Both the position numbers and the translations under genes were made by a program. A stretch of 64,000 nt of DNA from Neoceratodus forsteri (taxonomy: Eukaryota > Chordata > Ceratodontiformes > Ceratodontidae), in the NCBI GenBank assembly GCA_016271365.2, contig JADMNL010000022.1:223300501-223364500 (forward strand), read 5' to 3'. The notes under the pieces were generated by a model. The model was not told the DNA's origin. It did not search any database and saw nothing but the letters and a program-made list of their open reading frames with translations. Below, in pieces: positions 52,109-63,880 of the stretch (the stretch's first letter is position 1; every line of letters begins with the position of its first letter).

Positions 52109-53164
52109 TAACATGGAAACATAGAGGTTGACAGCAGATAAGGACCGCAAGGCCCATCCAGTCTGCCCATTTCTTTTTCTATCTTATAAATGTGCCATCA
52201 GCCTTTGCTCTGTCAGTGGCCTATCTATTCATACACATCTGTATTGCTTCCTTATGCCTATCCCATGCCTGTTTGAAGCCCTGCACTGTATTCATAGCCA
52301 CCATTTCCTGAGGTAGGCCGTTCCATGCATCCACCACTCTTTCCGTGAAAAATAATTTCCTCACATTCCCCCTTATTTGGCCTCCCTCTAATCTCATGCT
52401 GTGTCCTCTTGTCCTGCTATTTTTCTTATATTTAAACATGTTAGACTCTTTCACCTTGTTAATGCCCTTAAGGTGTTTGAATGTTTTGATCATATCACCC
52501 CTCTCCCTCCTTTGCTCAAGAGTACACATATTGAGCTCCATTAATCTGTCCTCATATGTCTTCTGATGCAGTCCCTGCACCATTTTGGTTTCCCTTCTCT
52601 GGACTGCCTCAATTTGGTTAATGTCCTTGTGAAGGTGTGGCCTCCAGTACTGCACACAGTAGTCCAGATGGGGAATAACCAGTGTCTTGTAAAGAGGGAT
52701 TATTACCTCCCTCTTACGACTTGTGATACCCCTACCAATACACCCTAACATCCCCCTAGTCTTACCTACTGCTTTAGTGGCCTGCTTAGATTATTTCAGG
52801 TCATCGGTAATGATGATACCAAGTCTCTTTCTTCCTTTGTGACTGCCAGCAACTCCCATCCCAGCCTATAGTGGCTTCAAGGTTTCTCTTCCCTATGTGC
52901 ATGATCTTGCACTTCTTTGCATTAAATCCCAGTTGCCACTCTTCTGACCATTTTGCTAGTTTATCCAGATCTATTCTCATTCTGCCCACCCATCTGGATC
53001 ATCTACTCTGTTGCAGATCTTGGTGTCATCTGCAAACAGACAAGTCTTACCCTCTAGTCCATCTGCAATGTCACTAATGAAAATATTGAAGAGGACTGGC
53101 CCCAGGACTGATCCCTGAGGTTTCCCACTTGTGACTTGCATCTCTTCTGACTGAGTAAGCACTA
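52109..53164 (-). mobile_element. CR1 LINE nested in the plus-strand CR1
   Basis: The tail at 52109-52170 (TAACATGGAAACATAG, GGCCCATCCAGTCTGCCC) marks the 3' end. Minus-strand frame 52751-52221 carries MLGCIGRGITSRKREVIIPL, HLDYCVQYWRPHL, VQRRETKMVQGL, LEQRRERGD and FFTERVVDAWNGLPQEM, an uninterrupted C-terminal half. 52989-52801 has WQLGFNAKKCKIMH. 53201-52977 has [20 protein letters not shown] and the intact catalytic LFADDTKIC. The 5' end is truncated near 53164. Confidence 0.88.
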
Positions 53165-53890
53165 TTAATGGGGTAGAAAAAATGAAAAGGGATTTGCACA
53201 AACTAGAGAAGTGGCCAAAGCATGGCAGTTGAGCTTAAATGCCAAAAAGTGCAAAGTTATGCCCATAGGGACTAGTAATCTAAAACAGAGTACTGGAAGT
53301 GGTAGCACAGGAGAGATAACTTGGTATAATCATATATAATGATCTCAAGGTTGCTAAGCAATGCAAGGGAGCAGAAGTGAGGGCTACTCAAATGCTGGGA
53401 TGCATAGGCATGAGTATTATGAGCAGAAGGGGGAGGTGGCAATGCCACTGCAAACAGCTGGTGAGATCAGACCTTCAATATGATGTCCAGTTCTGGAGAC
53501 TGTACCTCAGAAGGGATGTGGAAAGAGTGGAGAGCATCCAGAAGAGGGCAATGAAAGTGGAGCGAGGACTTAGCCAATTGACATATGAGGAGATGTTAAA
53601 AGACCTCAACATGTAAACTTTGGAGCGAAGGATGGAAAGGGTGGACATGATAGAGACCGTTAAGTACCAAAAGAGTATAAACAAGGTCCCAGATAACAGG
53701 ATATTCCAGAATAAGAGGCTCTTAAGGACAAGGGGTTATGACATGAAGATAGACGGCGGATGATTCTAGGGAAACATCAGGAAACACCACTTCAAAGGAA
53801 GGGTTGTAGAAGGGTTGAAGCCACTCCCTGAGGAAGTGGTAGGAGCCACAGTGATGGGATTCAAAGTTGTATGGGATAATGTTACATGAG
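53165..53890 (+). mobile_element. CR1 LINE, 3' part of the second split element
   Basis: Continues the 51790-52108 CR1 on the same strand: [11 protein letters not shown] with decayed NAKKCK, then frame 53377-53616 with MLGCIGMSIMSRRG, DLQYDVQFWRLYLRRDVERV and IQKRAMKVERGL. The remaining 3' coding part is degraded (GRVVEGLKPLPEEVVGATV-like in shifted frames). The tail end is unclear. Confidence 0.8.
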
Positions 53891-54305
53891 GTCCCTGCAC
53901 CCTTATTGGTACCCCCAGAGGTACACCATAGACAGCTAGTGCTTAGGCATATGTTACACTAACATATAGGGCTAAGACCATCTACCGTACAAGAGTAGAT
54001 GTCAGGATATGTAGGCATATTATTGTTATACACTTTGCTTGCTAATACATACAATATATATTGTCTATGTATTTTCTGTTTATTTCTTGCTTACAAGATG
54101 ATTAGGACATCTGTGTCCTTGTAATGATTATGATATATAAGTCTGCATTGCAACCTTTTGGTGATTTGTACTACACTGAGTTATGTAAGACTCTGTGAAG
54201 ACTATATTCTTTTGTTTCACAAAAGTGATGACTACTACAAAATTGTATAATGTTATCTTGGACCGTGGAGCCACCTCTAATTTAGCCAATAGGGCTCATC
54301 TCTAT

Positions 54306-54320
54306 AACTAGAAATGTTTC
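54306..54320. repeat. Target-site duplication, 5' copy
   Basis: AACTAGAAATGTTTC, identical to 57526-57540. It brackets the L1. Confidence 0.92.
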
Positions 54321-54321
54321 G

Positions 54322-55221
54322 GTGTGGGCCGCACTCAAATGTGGACTTAGAGGTGAATGCATTAGTATATCCACTATCAGGACCAGGAAGTTCAAGGCAC
54401 AGTTGGAAGGCATCACTAGTGCTATAAAGAGGTTAGAGAATAACATAACAACGCACTCTGGTGAACCTGAGTGGGCTGAATTACACAGGCTACAAGCCAA
54501 ATACGCGGCATTGATGATGCAGAAGGTGGAGTTAGCATTACATAGAACTAAAATTAAGTACCTAGAATCAGGGAGAGGGCAGGCAAACTATTGGCACTTA
54601 GGCTGCGTGCAAATAGATTCAAATCGAGCTGTAGCCAGCATTAAAAGGGAAGACAGGGAAGATGTGATAAAAGACCCGAGGGACATTGTGGTTGCCTTTA
54701 GAGGTTACTTTCAGCGTATTTACTCAATTGAGGTCAACAATAAGTCCTCGACTACTAGAATTAATGAATTCTTAAGTTCGGTTTCCCTACCTAAGGTACC
54801 ACAGGTGGAGGTTAGACATCTGGGAGCACCGATCCAAGAGATTGAGGTAAGGACCGCGGTTTCACAGTTAGCGAGTGACAAATCCCCTGGACCAGACAGC
54901 CTAACCACTAACTTTTTCAAAATCTACATAGACACAATCACCCCAATCATAACTAGGGTGTATAATTTCTGGTTTGAGCAAGGCATGTCAGATTCTACCT
55001 TCTTAGAGGCACTTATTACCCTTATCCCCAAACCTGATCGAGACCCATTGTTGATGGGCAGTTATCGCCCAATTTCCTTACTAAATGTTGATGTCAAGAT
55101 CTTAGCTAAAATACTAGCAAATAGATTGAATCCATTTATGGAGAGTATGGTTAGCATAGAACAGGTGGGTTTTATGAGTGGAAAGTTATCGAGTGACCAC
55201 TACGGAAAGTCCAGCACCTGA
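54322..55221 (+). pseudogene. L1 ORF2 linker and RT N-terminal half
   Basis: A single open frame of about 300 codons. Helical linker first, then GRGQANYWHLGC near residue 85, VSQLASDKSPGPDSLTTNFF (about residue 185), EALITLIPKPDRDPLLMGSY and RPISLLNVDVKILAKILANR, which are L1-type RT block 1, ending at EQVGFM. The start is set by the 5' truncation and not by a real initiation site. The frame is lost just before the first catalytic Asp. Confidence 0.88.
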
Positions 55222-55326
55222 TCATTCATGCACAGGAGGTGTGCCACCCTACAGCCTTGTTGGCGCTAGACGCTGAAAATATGCCTCGATCGAGTGTCAT
55301 GGGACTTTTTGCAGTGTTAGATAGGT

Positions 55327-55821
55327 TTGACCACCCGAGAATTCTTAACATGGGTCCGTATTTTATATAGTGCACCCACAGCTCGGGTGTGTGTAATGGT
55401 ATGCTATCTTCTCCATTCCTTTAAATTGTGGCACCAGGCAGGGGTGTCCACTTTCACCACTCGTTTCAACCTCTATCTTGAACCCCTGATTCATAGATTA
55501 CAGACATCACAAGTGATTAAAGGGATAGAGCTAGGGAATAGACGATACCTGATATCGGCATATGCCGATGACCTCTTGCTACATATAGAAGAGCCCGACA
55601 TCTGTATACCAGAGATATTAAGAGAAATCACTAGTTTCTCCGAAGTCTCTAACTACAAAATTAATCCATCTAAGACCAAGCTTTTTCCGTTGAACAATAG
55701 ATGCCATCCCACCATTGCGAGGGAGTACGGCCTGACCTGGGAATCTAAAAGGTTAACATATCTAGGGTCAAGATCACAAGGAATAAGATCTATGGTTAGT
55801 GAAACTGCGATAAGCTCCTAA
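55327..55821 (+). pseudogene. L1 ORF2 RT catalytic half
   Basis: Frame with GVSTFTTRFNLYLEPLIHRL where L1 has a G.PLSP.LF.L..EPL pattern, then YLISAYADDLLLHIEEP with the intact YADD catalytic pair (about 55557-55590). Next is FSEVSNYKINPSKTKLFPL and RLTYLG, the L1 thumb boundary. 55222-55326 holds the rest of block 2 in other frames. Confidence 0.85.
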
Positions 55822-57340
55822 AAGTGGTTAAGCAGGACCTAGGTAGATGGAATCTGTTGCCCCTTTCTTTATGGGCCAGGATAGAAACAATAAAATGAAT
55901 ATACTACTGAGGTTATTTACCCACTGAATATGTTAGGATGCTTTCTCCCTAAGTCTTGGTTTGAATGTTTAAGGAAGATAATTAGCTCTTATCTGTGGAA
56001 AAGTAAGAAGGTTAGGAGGACATACCAGAAGCTCACAGGCCCAAGAGAAAGAGGAGGTTTCTCTTACCTTCTTTTATAAATACTATTTAGCATCGCACAT
56101 AAGCAAGATAGCATTGGGCTGAACCAAATACAAACGATTCTATGCATCGGTATATAACGCTTCGGATTAGCATTGAAAGAGATTTAGTTAATAGACATAA
56201 TTTAGAACTCTATTCGATAGCGTATACCACCTTCAACCTCTTACCTAGAGAATTAAGAAATACGCCCATAGGTTGGTCCGTAAAGGCTTTGCAACAGACC
56301 CAAAAACTCTTACGGGTAAACTGGCAATTTTTCTTTAGAGCAAGGACTGGTACAAAATTCCACTTTTGGTACAACAGGCTCCACTATCGCTAGGTTTTGG
56401 GAATATTAGAGGCCTTAAACTAGGAGACTTGGCTCCAGAGGGTAAGTTGTTGTCCTATCAACAAGCTCAAGACAAGTTCCTGAAATAAGAGGCCAATATT
56501 TTAAATTTAGACAAGTCTCTGAATCAATAAGAGCCCATCTGTGTAAAATGATGCACTATATATGGGTAGCGGTATTGAGTTAACGGACCTAATCAAAGCA
56601 GCTAGCCAGCCACACTCTATCTCGGAATATATAAGCTCTTGCAACAGCTTGATGATAGTTTACCAAGTGGGTAGGTTACTATTGGACAGGTAGATTAGGA
56701 ATAGCAGAAAATGGGGAGGTTTGAGAAATATATGGTTGAATACATATAGAAATCTTAGACAAGACAAATATAGGCTACAACAATATTATGTTGTACACAA
56801 CATGTACTACTCTCCTGAAATTATGCAGAATGGTAAATCAACTCACTCTCGTGTACTAGATGTGGAATAGAAGGTAGTGATGTGTACCATATATTGTGGG
56901 AGTCGTTAAGATTCAACCTTTTGGGAGACAATTCAGTACATCTTTGCCACAAGATTTGGGGATAAATGGTCTCTTTTCACCTGAAACTTGTCTACTGAGT
57001 GCTTTCAGTAAAGATATGTCCAAACAACAGAAGAAATACATTGCATTAATCCTGCAGTCGCCAAGGCGGTCATTTTGAGGCACTGGACAGATGACTCGGT
57101 ACCTTCTGTTAGTGAATGGTATAAAGAAATCACATTAGCATTACAGGTGGAGTCTCATATTGCCAGGATGCACAATAAGGTAGAGGTTTCTACCCTGTGG
57201 GGACCTCTGGATGCAACCCTGGCAGTTTGGGCTCCCCATGGTCGCCAGGAGTTGTGTCCTGTCATGAACCTTGGGTAGGATCTCCCTATGAAAGGCTGTG
57301 CGCTGCTTCGGTTGAGGGGTTGGGGTTGGGGTTAGAATAT
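55822..57340 (+). pseudogene. L1 ORF2 C-terminal region, decayed
   Basis: Short plus-strand pieces: RDLVNRHNLELYSIAYTTFN (56142-56393), a segment around 56860-56900 with paired cysteine codons in the position of the L1 C-terminal Cys motif, and DMSKQQKKYIALI..SPRR followed by AKAVILRHW-like sequence near 57010-57085. These match the order of the L1 ORF2 tail. Many stops. Confidence 0.65.
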
Positions 57341-57525
57341 TGGTGTAAATAACTGTCTTTTTTTTTTCTTTTTTTTTAGTACCAATAGCAAGGGGTTGGT
57401 CTTGTAATAGATATGATGATTCTCAATGTTCACCTTGATGTCTCAATTGTACCAGCCCTGCTTATTGTGTATGGTATATGTATTGTACATGACTATAAAA
57501 TAAAGTGAATTTAAAAAAAAAAAAA

Positions 57526-57540
57526 AACTAGAAATGTTTC
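57526..57540. repeat. Target-site duplication, 3' copy
   Basis: Identical to 54306-54320. LTR sequence resumes directly after it. Confidence 0.92.
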
Positions 57541-57811
57541 TATCTTACAGTAACCATGGTAATTATCATACGTATATAATGTGAGACACTGAGTCTTATG
57601 CCTCAGAGACCCCAAGAGACATGAAGAAATCTCGAGGAATAGGGAACGCTTAGCACTGGCTCCCAGTTTGTATTGGTAAGAACTGCTTAGGGTAACTGAT
57701 TTATCCTTTGGTAGTAATAAACAAGTTTATTACCCTTATGCAATGTGTTTGTGATTCCTTGCATTCCCATTATTGCCAAGAACCTGAGAGTGAGGTTTAG
57801 ACCTCCTGACA

Positions 57812-58128
57812 ACTGGCGACTGCGGAAGGACATATTTGGTATTTGTAAGTTTTCACTTGCTGCTTAAAACTTTTCCCATCCCAACGGGGACAGCAGATGT
57901 GCATTCCCGCAATACCTCTCCCATTTTCAGACCACTTTGTAGTCACTTGCAAAGTCTGGCTGCTTTTCTTGGGTGTGGTCAATGCCGACTTGACCCACTC
58001 CACAGCAGCTTTGAATTGCAAGCCTTCAAGTATACATTAGCCAGACTGTGTGTAAAGTGTTCCTGCTGTGACTCGATAGACGGCAAGGCACCTTTTTCAC
58101 AGTTTGATTTTTCGTTCCCTCCCACACA
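57812..58128 (+). other. Leader of the LTR retroelement
   Basis: The 317 bases between LTR end and gag start begin with the presumed primer-binding site (TGGCGACTGCGGAAGGAC, 57813-57830). No domain is seen. A short frame overlaps it but is not supported. Confidence 0.55.
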
Positions 58129-60066
58129 ATGGCCACCGTATCAAATGTCTGCGCTGAACTGAGACTCGATGTCTCTAACTTCCTTGCCTCCCATGGAGAA
58201 TGGGCTGACTTTGCACAGGATGCAAGTCAATCTGAAAACTCTATACTGGGGATTTCAACCCAGTACTGTGAGATGAGACAAACAGCCAATAAGCGTCATG
58301 CCAAAGGGCTGTTGGTCACTGCTCTCTATGCTTCTCTGGAAGCCTCTGAAGTGAGGTTTCGAACCCTTAATCTGCAGATCTCATCGCTTAAGCAAGAGGT
58401 GAGTTTACAGGAAACAGAAAGTAATAGAATGCAACAGAATTTGGAGTCTGAACTTCAAGCACTGCTCAATGAAAAGGATTCACTTTTTGCATCATTCAGC
58501 ACAGGCTGGAGAGCAAGAAATATGCATGTTGAAGCAGAAGTGTGAAAGTTTGAGACAGGATAAAGTGCAGGCTTTGGATATGAATGACTTGTTAAGTAGA
58601 GCGAATGAACAGTTGAGTGAGGAAATGGGAGAGCTACAGGACGAGATAAACCAGGTACGTAATGACTTAGAAGTGGCTACTAGGGACAGTCGTGAATTGA
58701 GCGCCGTGTATAGAGTGTTGCAGAAACAAATGCAAGATGAGGTTGATATGAATGTTGCAAATGTGAGTCATGCAGAATGTGAATCCAAGATGGCAAAACT
58801 GCACCATCAGTGGAAGGTTCTGGCTGGACATGTTAAGGCGATAGGAGGTGTAGCCCCTGCCTTACATACATCATCTGAAGAGGAGGTCTCAGATGTTGAT
58901 ATCTCTCAGTACAATGCCCAGTCACACCCCTACTATGGCCCAGAAACCCCACCCAGCCATCCACAACCTCGCGGTTCCCCACTCCACCCACACCATGTCA
59001 TACATCATCGACGTCATGGCGCACATCATGGGAGATGCCAACATGGTGGCCCCCATGATGGGGGGGAGCAGGCCCAAGCCTGGTCCCAACAGCATCACAG
59101 ATATCCATTATTAATGTGGAAGACAGGTAGGAGATAGAGAGAATGATTGATAATGCGGTGAATAGTGTGCTCATTCCGAAGAGGAATGAGCGTTTTGAAA
59201 TGCCAAATTAGGCAGCTTATTCATGAAACTGGTACTCAGGAGGGCATAGTCTGCTCAGTAGCAGAGGCCACAGCACAGGCAGCCCTGGATGGTGCCCAAG
59301 GAAACATACCTCCACCTGATCGTCCCACAAATCCACTACAAATGGCCTACTCTGTCCAGTAAACAGCTGACAGTATTGGTAGGATGAGCCCGTCTGACAA
59401 CCTCAGCTGCCAGTTGGAGAAGGTGCATTCCAAATGCGAGATGCTTAGCCTCGCTGCACATTATCAGGTCCAGATCCTACTCCAGACCATCAACCCTGGC
59501 TTGTGGGCCAAACTCCCCGACGCCATCCGCCAGGTCAGCAATGCCATCTTTGATGAGGTAGCAGCTTAATTCATTTCTGCACGCAGCCCAGGTGTTGTAG
59601 GAGTGATGCTTGCATACCCTGTAAAACAGAATGCAAAGGAAAGTCCAGCGACTTACCATCAGAGAGTTTGGATGGCCTACCGAGCAGGAAAACAACTCGC
59701 ACAAGAAGCTGCAGATGTAGATCTTATTGAATATAAGACCCTGTTCCTTAGGAACATGATCCCTATAGTAAGAGAAAAGATAGAGCCAATCACATATCCC
59801 ACCACAGAAAGGTTTGCCAACATCCTTCAGAAAACTGAGAGAGTTTACCAACTCTACATCCATGATCTGGGCTCCAGTTCAAAGAAAGTAGCCACCATGG
59901 AGCCTACTGAAGAGGCCATGATGCACCACATGGTGGAAGGGCAAGCCCAACACAAACAGCCCCTCCCCGTGGACAACCAACACCCCAACAGGCCCAATAA
60001 CAACCACAACAGCAACAGCAAAAGCAACAATGGGGTGGTAATAGAATTCTTTTGTCTCCTTCCTTA
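58129..60066 (+). pseudogene. Gag of an LTR retroelement or endogenous retrovirus, broken
   Basis: Structural polyprotein relic. It opens MATVSNVCAELRLDVSNF (58129) in one frame, shifts once near 58500, then stays in a second frame to 60066 with internal stops at about 59137, 59362 and 59569. The N-terminal half is a long heptad-rich coiled coil (about 58350-58790). A Pro/His-rich spacer follows (58920-59060). A capsid-like helical part comes next, with ESPATYHQRVWMAYR near 59640, which resembles the retroviral major homology region. A His/Gln/Asn-rich end follows. No zinc knuckle, protease or pol is present, because a LINE begins at about 60067. Family is uncertain between an unusual endogenous retrovirus and another LTR element. 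Confidence 0.65.
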
Positions 60067-60774
60067 GCCTGCCTCCCAAACTCTGAAGCCCTTGTTCTGT
60101 TGGTACATATAAGCTGATTTCTCCCATCTCTTCTTTTATCTTCAGGATTCCCTGAAGAGGACTTCATCTTCTGCACTAATGGTCTGGTGCTGAGCGCAAC
60201 TAGTCACAGGGTGCTCCCCAGCCTGCCCCCAAGAGCAAGATTCCAGGTATGCTTCAGGAAAGCAGCTCCAGTCCAGCTTGCTAGCCGTGAACCCAGTTGG
60301 TGGACGGTGCCTAAAATTATAGGCAGATTCAGCACTCCGTCTCTCCCTGACTGGCTTCAGCTCCTGGAGATTTGAACTCTTGGCACAGTCCCCTGGAGCT
60401 CATCTGTCTGCTGCCTAAATTCCCCCCTTCCCCACCTCCTGCCTTTATTAAATAGACCCTAGCTCCACCTCTCTCCTTTCTGTTCCCTCCCTGCCTCTAT
60501 CCCATTGGTTCCTCCTAGGTTGCAGTCATCCTGACTCTGCCTTCTTTTATCCTCTATACCTCCCCCTTCCCTGTCTTTCCAACACTTTCTCTCGCATTCT
60601 GGGCTTTGCACAGCCGCACTTGAAATCTCTCTTGAATCATGTCTACCTCCATCAATACATTGTTTTCTCTTAGTATCCTCACCTCACTACTTCACCTTTC
60701 CTACCTCCCCGGAGCCTGCCACCCCTCTCCCCCCCATCTACCCGCTAGACACCCAATGTCACCACCTAGGTACC

Positions 60775-61925
60775 TTGCACTGTGAGTACCACTCTCCCTC
60801 AAGGACATCTGACACCTTTAATTGGCTGCATCACATCTCCCACAGATACAGGAAATGGTCACTCCTATATCCCTCATCATGTATGATGTTGCTCTGGGGC
60901 AAGCACCTGCAACACCAGACCAGTAATAACAAACCTCTAATATGTAATCTCACCTGCAAGAAACTCCGTCTGTGCGCCCTGAAAATCCTCCTCCTTCTCC
61001 TTCTGATATCAGAAGATGTGCACCCTATCCCAGGCCCTTCTACTACCATCAATGCCTTCTGTAAAAAATCTACTGGGGGCCTGATCATCAACACTATTTA
61101 CTTCTGTAACCTGATCCCTAAGCTTGAAGCCATCCAAGTCTTTGTAAACCAGCACAGACCTGATATTCTAGCAATTGTTGAAACATGGCTATCAGCAAAA
61201 ATCCCAGACTCAGTGACTGCACTGCCAGGATATAACGTCTACAGACTAGACTGCATGTCCAAAAGAGGTGGAGGTTGTGCAATCTACACCAAAGATTATC
61301 TCATAGGTTGCCCCATCTTTACTTTTCTCCATGACTCCACCGCTCAGATCTTACCTATTAAGCTACTTTTAGGAGCACACCACAAAACCCTCACAGTAAT
61401 CACAGTCTACATCTCCCCCCCCAAGACCAAGGGAAGAGCCTCACAACTGTTCTGGACTTCATGAAATCCCAACCAGTAGGTACAGAGACAATAACACTAG
61501 GTGATTTCAATATTAATTGGCTCTCATCAGATGCTGCTATATCTCTGGATGTCATATCATCAGCAAACCTCTCACAAATGGTTCTCTCCACCACCAGAAA
61601 GAACTATAAAAAAGGCACTAGTACCTTACTAGACTGGGTCCTTACCATTCACCCCTCTCATATCACCAGCACCTCTGTCCTTCCTGACTCACTAAGCGAC
61701 CACTCACCTATTATATGTGAATGGTCAAATAAATTCCAAAAGCCCCCACCCAAAGTCATCACTAGCAGAGTGCTCCCATGTGGACAGCTAAGACACCTTA
61801 AATCCTACCTCAGTCAGTTTGATTGGTCTCCCATTTTCCTCTCAACAGATGTTAACACAGCTCTTGACCTCTTTATCTCCTCCTTCAACGCGGCCTGTGA
61901 CACCTATGCTCCGCTTAAAAAATGA
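60775..61925 (+). pseudogene. Leader and endonuclease of the terminal LINE
   Basis: 60775-61464: a hydrophobic run (ILLLLLLIS) followed by EDVHPIPGP (about 61012-61038), then the endonuclease with QHRPDILAIVETWLSAKIPD including the catalytic Glu, YNVYRLDCMSKRGGGCAIYT and TVITVYISPP. A frameshift near 61460 moves to 61461-61925: TITLGDFNINWLSSDA with the catalytic Asp/Asn, GTSTLLDWVLTIHPSH, LPDSLSDHSPIIC with Asp-His, and a linker with FDWSPIFLSTDVNTALDLF. Catalytic residues are intact. Only the frameshift, and a stop at about 61925, break it. Confidence 0.85.
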
Positions 61926-62135
61926 AAAGTCAAAGCACTCTGCAACCCATGGCTAACTGGAAAGCTACTTGCCCAGCTAAAGACTCAGGACCACCTTTGG
62001 ACCCTGGCTAGAGACTCTGGTGCCCAGCATGACATACAGAACTACAAATGTGCCCACAATAACTGCATTAAATCCATATGACTACTGAAAAATGCCTACT
62101 ACAAAGAAGCTCTCTCAAACTCCTGGGGAAAGGGG

Positions 62136-63480
62136 TTGGATTTCTGGAAGAATATTGAAGAAGTTACAGGGAAACAAACTAAATCCTCCCCAACCATGCT
62201 AAAGGTTGATGAGGCCATCACCCTGGATCCTCTGGTCATTGCGAACACCTTTAATGATGCATTTACTGATCTCAGCAGCATCTTTCCCTCTGATTTTTTC
62301 CTTGACACTACCCATGCTATCCCCGATGATCCTCCTCCCACTCTCCTGCCCTTCCACTTCAAAGAAGTTAACCTGCACGATGCCCAAACACACATCACCA
62401 AAGCAATTTCAAAGTTAAGATCAAGTGGAGACTCGCTGGATCTAAAACTCCTAACCCTCACAATGGATGAGATTCTAGTCCCATTAACACACATTCTTAA
62501 TCACTCCCTTAGCACTGGTCAGTTCCCTGACAAATGGAAAGCAGCTACAGTTACTCCAGTCCACAAAAGTGGGGATAAGACCTTCCACACGAACTATCAA
62601 CCGATTTCTATACTACCACCTCTCTCCAAGGCACTTAAATGCATAGTATCCAACCAACTCACGGACTACCTGGACAAACACAATCTCTTATGCCCACAAC
62701 AGCATGGCTTCAGAAAAGGTCATAGCACCTCCTCTGCATTACTGGAGTTCACTGGAGCACTGCATGGCACATTGGATATGGGTCACTTAACCGGGGCAGT
62801 ATTTGTAGATCTGACCAAGGCCTTTGACATGGTACACCATTGTCTGCTGATCCAACAACTCCAGCATTTAGGACTCTCTCCTAAAACTGTCTCATGGTTC
62901 AACAGCTATCTTCAAAACAGATCTCAATGAGTCAAAATTGCTGGGACACTCTCAGACCTCATCCTGGGTCCGTTACTCTTCAGCCTTTTTCTTAACACGC
63001 TCCTGAAATCTTGCACTGAACAGATTATCCTTTATGCTGATGACGTTGTTATCTTCTCATCACACAGGGACCCTGTACTCCTGCATACCAATCTTCAGCA
63101 AGGCTTTGCTGTAGTGGAAAACTGGTTTATTCATCATAAGCTTGTCCTCAATCACAAAAAAAACTAAGCAATGCTCTTTAACAGCTCTCAAAACAGGCAT
63201 AAATCTCACCCCCTAGCTATCTCTACCAGCAATGGCAACACCCATGAGCAAGTGCAGTCATTCAAATACCTAGGGTTATCCCTTGACTCAAATCTCTCCT
63301 ATGGTGCACAGATATACAATGTTGCAAAATCAGCAAATATGCACCTAGGCCTACTTTACCAACATAGACAACACCTTACTGCAGAAGCACTGAAGATTGC
63401 CATCCAAAGCTCAGTGGTCTCCATCATTGATTATGGTCTTATAATCTATGGCTCTGCCTCTGCCACTACCCTGAGATGAA
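62136..63480 (+). pseudogene. Reverse transcriptase of the terminal LINE
   Basis: 62136-62930 is open: DFWKNIEEVTGKQTK, KAISKLRSSGDSLDLKLL, FPDKWKAATVTPVHKSGD, NYQPISILPPLSKALK, QQHGFRKGHSTSSAL and AVFVDLTKAFDMVHHCLLIQ with the first catalytic Asp. A stop at 62928-62930 follows. Then ILGPLLFSLFLN and LYADDVVIFS with YADD (about 63035-63050) lie in other frames. 63171-63479 has SFKYLGLSLDSNLSYGAQIY and the thumb. Catalytic residues survive, but at least three breaks make it dead. Confidence 0.85.
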
Positions 63481-63699
63481 TTTCAACATCACTTAACAAG
63501 GCCTGCAGGCTTATGTCTGGTGCTCATTGTCTCACTCATACATGTGACCTGTATGCCCGATCTGGCTGGCTTCAACTTTCAAATCGCATAAAATACTAAA
63601 CCTGCATTATGGCAAAGAAAGTGACCATGAGTCTTGCTCCACTGGGAGTCCAAGCACTGCTTAGTTCTAGACTAAAGCCATGTAACACTAGGTCTCTGA

Positions 63700-63880
63700 A
63701 TACCAGCTCCTTCTGGTTCCCCACCATCGCACCTCTCAGGGCCAAAGATCCTTTGCCTTCAGAGCGTCTAGCTGGTTAAATGTGCTCAATCCTGACATCT
63801 CCTCCACTACCACCCTTGGCTCATTCAAACATAAACTCCACCTCCACCTTACTAACTCTAGCTCCTGTGAATGCTACCTA
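63700..63880 (+). pseudogene. C-terminal block of the terminal LINE
   Basis: In one frame, RSFAFRASSWLNVLNPDIS followed by SFKHKLHLHLL matches the RSF..RA...WN.LP.......FK..L ending shared by L2 and Rex1 ORF2 proteins. A TAA follows near 63880. Confidence 0.75.

Larger units (their letters stand above)
54321..57525 (+). mobile_element. 5'-truncated L1/Tx1-like LINE in the LTR
   Basis: It starts inside ORF2 (linker VWAALKCGLRGECIS) and ends with AATAAA (57499-57504) and a poly(A) run up to 57525. It is flanked by a 15-bp identical target-site duplication. Coding blocks are RT fingers and palm (54322-55221), the catalytic block (55327-55821) and decayed C-terminal pieces to about 57250, then a G/T-rich 3' UTR. 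The complete junctions make it a textbook target-primed insertion. The body has several frameshifts, so it is not recent despite the clean duplication. Confidence 0.92.
54000..57811 (+). mobile_element. 5' LTR of an LTR retroelement, split by an L1
   Basis: The LTR starts TGTCAGGA (54000) and ends TCCTGACA (57811), perfect 8-base inverted ends with TG...CA. Without the inserted L1 and one target copy it is about 592 bases. A TATA-type box TATATAAG lies at 54134-54141 and AATAAA at 57716-57721, in the right order for promoter and polyadenylation. Directly after it comes ACTGGCGACTGCGGAAGGAC, a plausible primer-binding site that I cannot match to a tRNA with confidence. No 3' LTR is in the window. 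Confidence 0.78.

Noticed and set aside
54000..60066. Functional retrovirus
   Set aside because: Only one LTR and a frameshifted, stop-containing gag remain. Pol, env and the 3' LTR are absent and the LTR is split by an L1.
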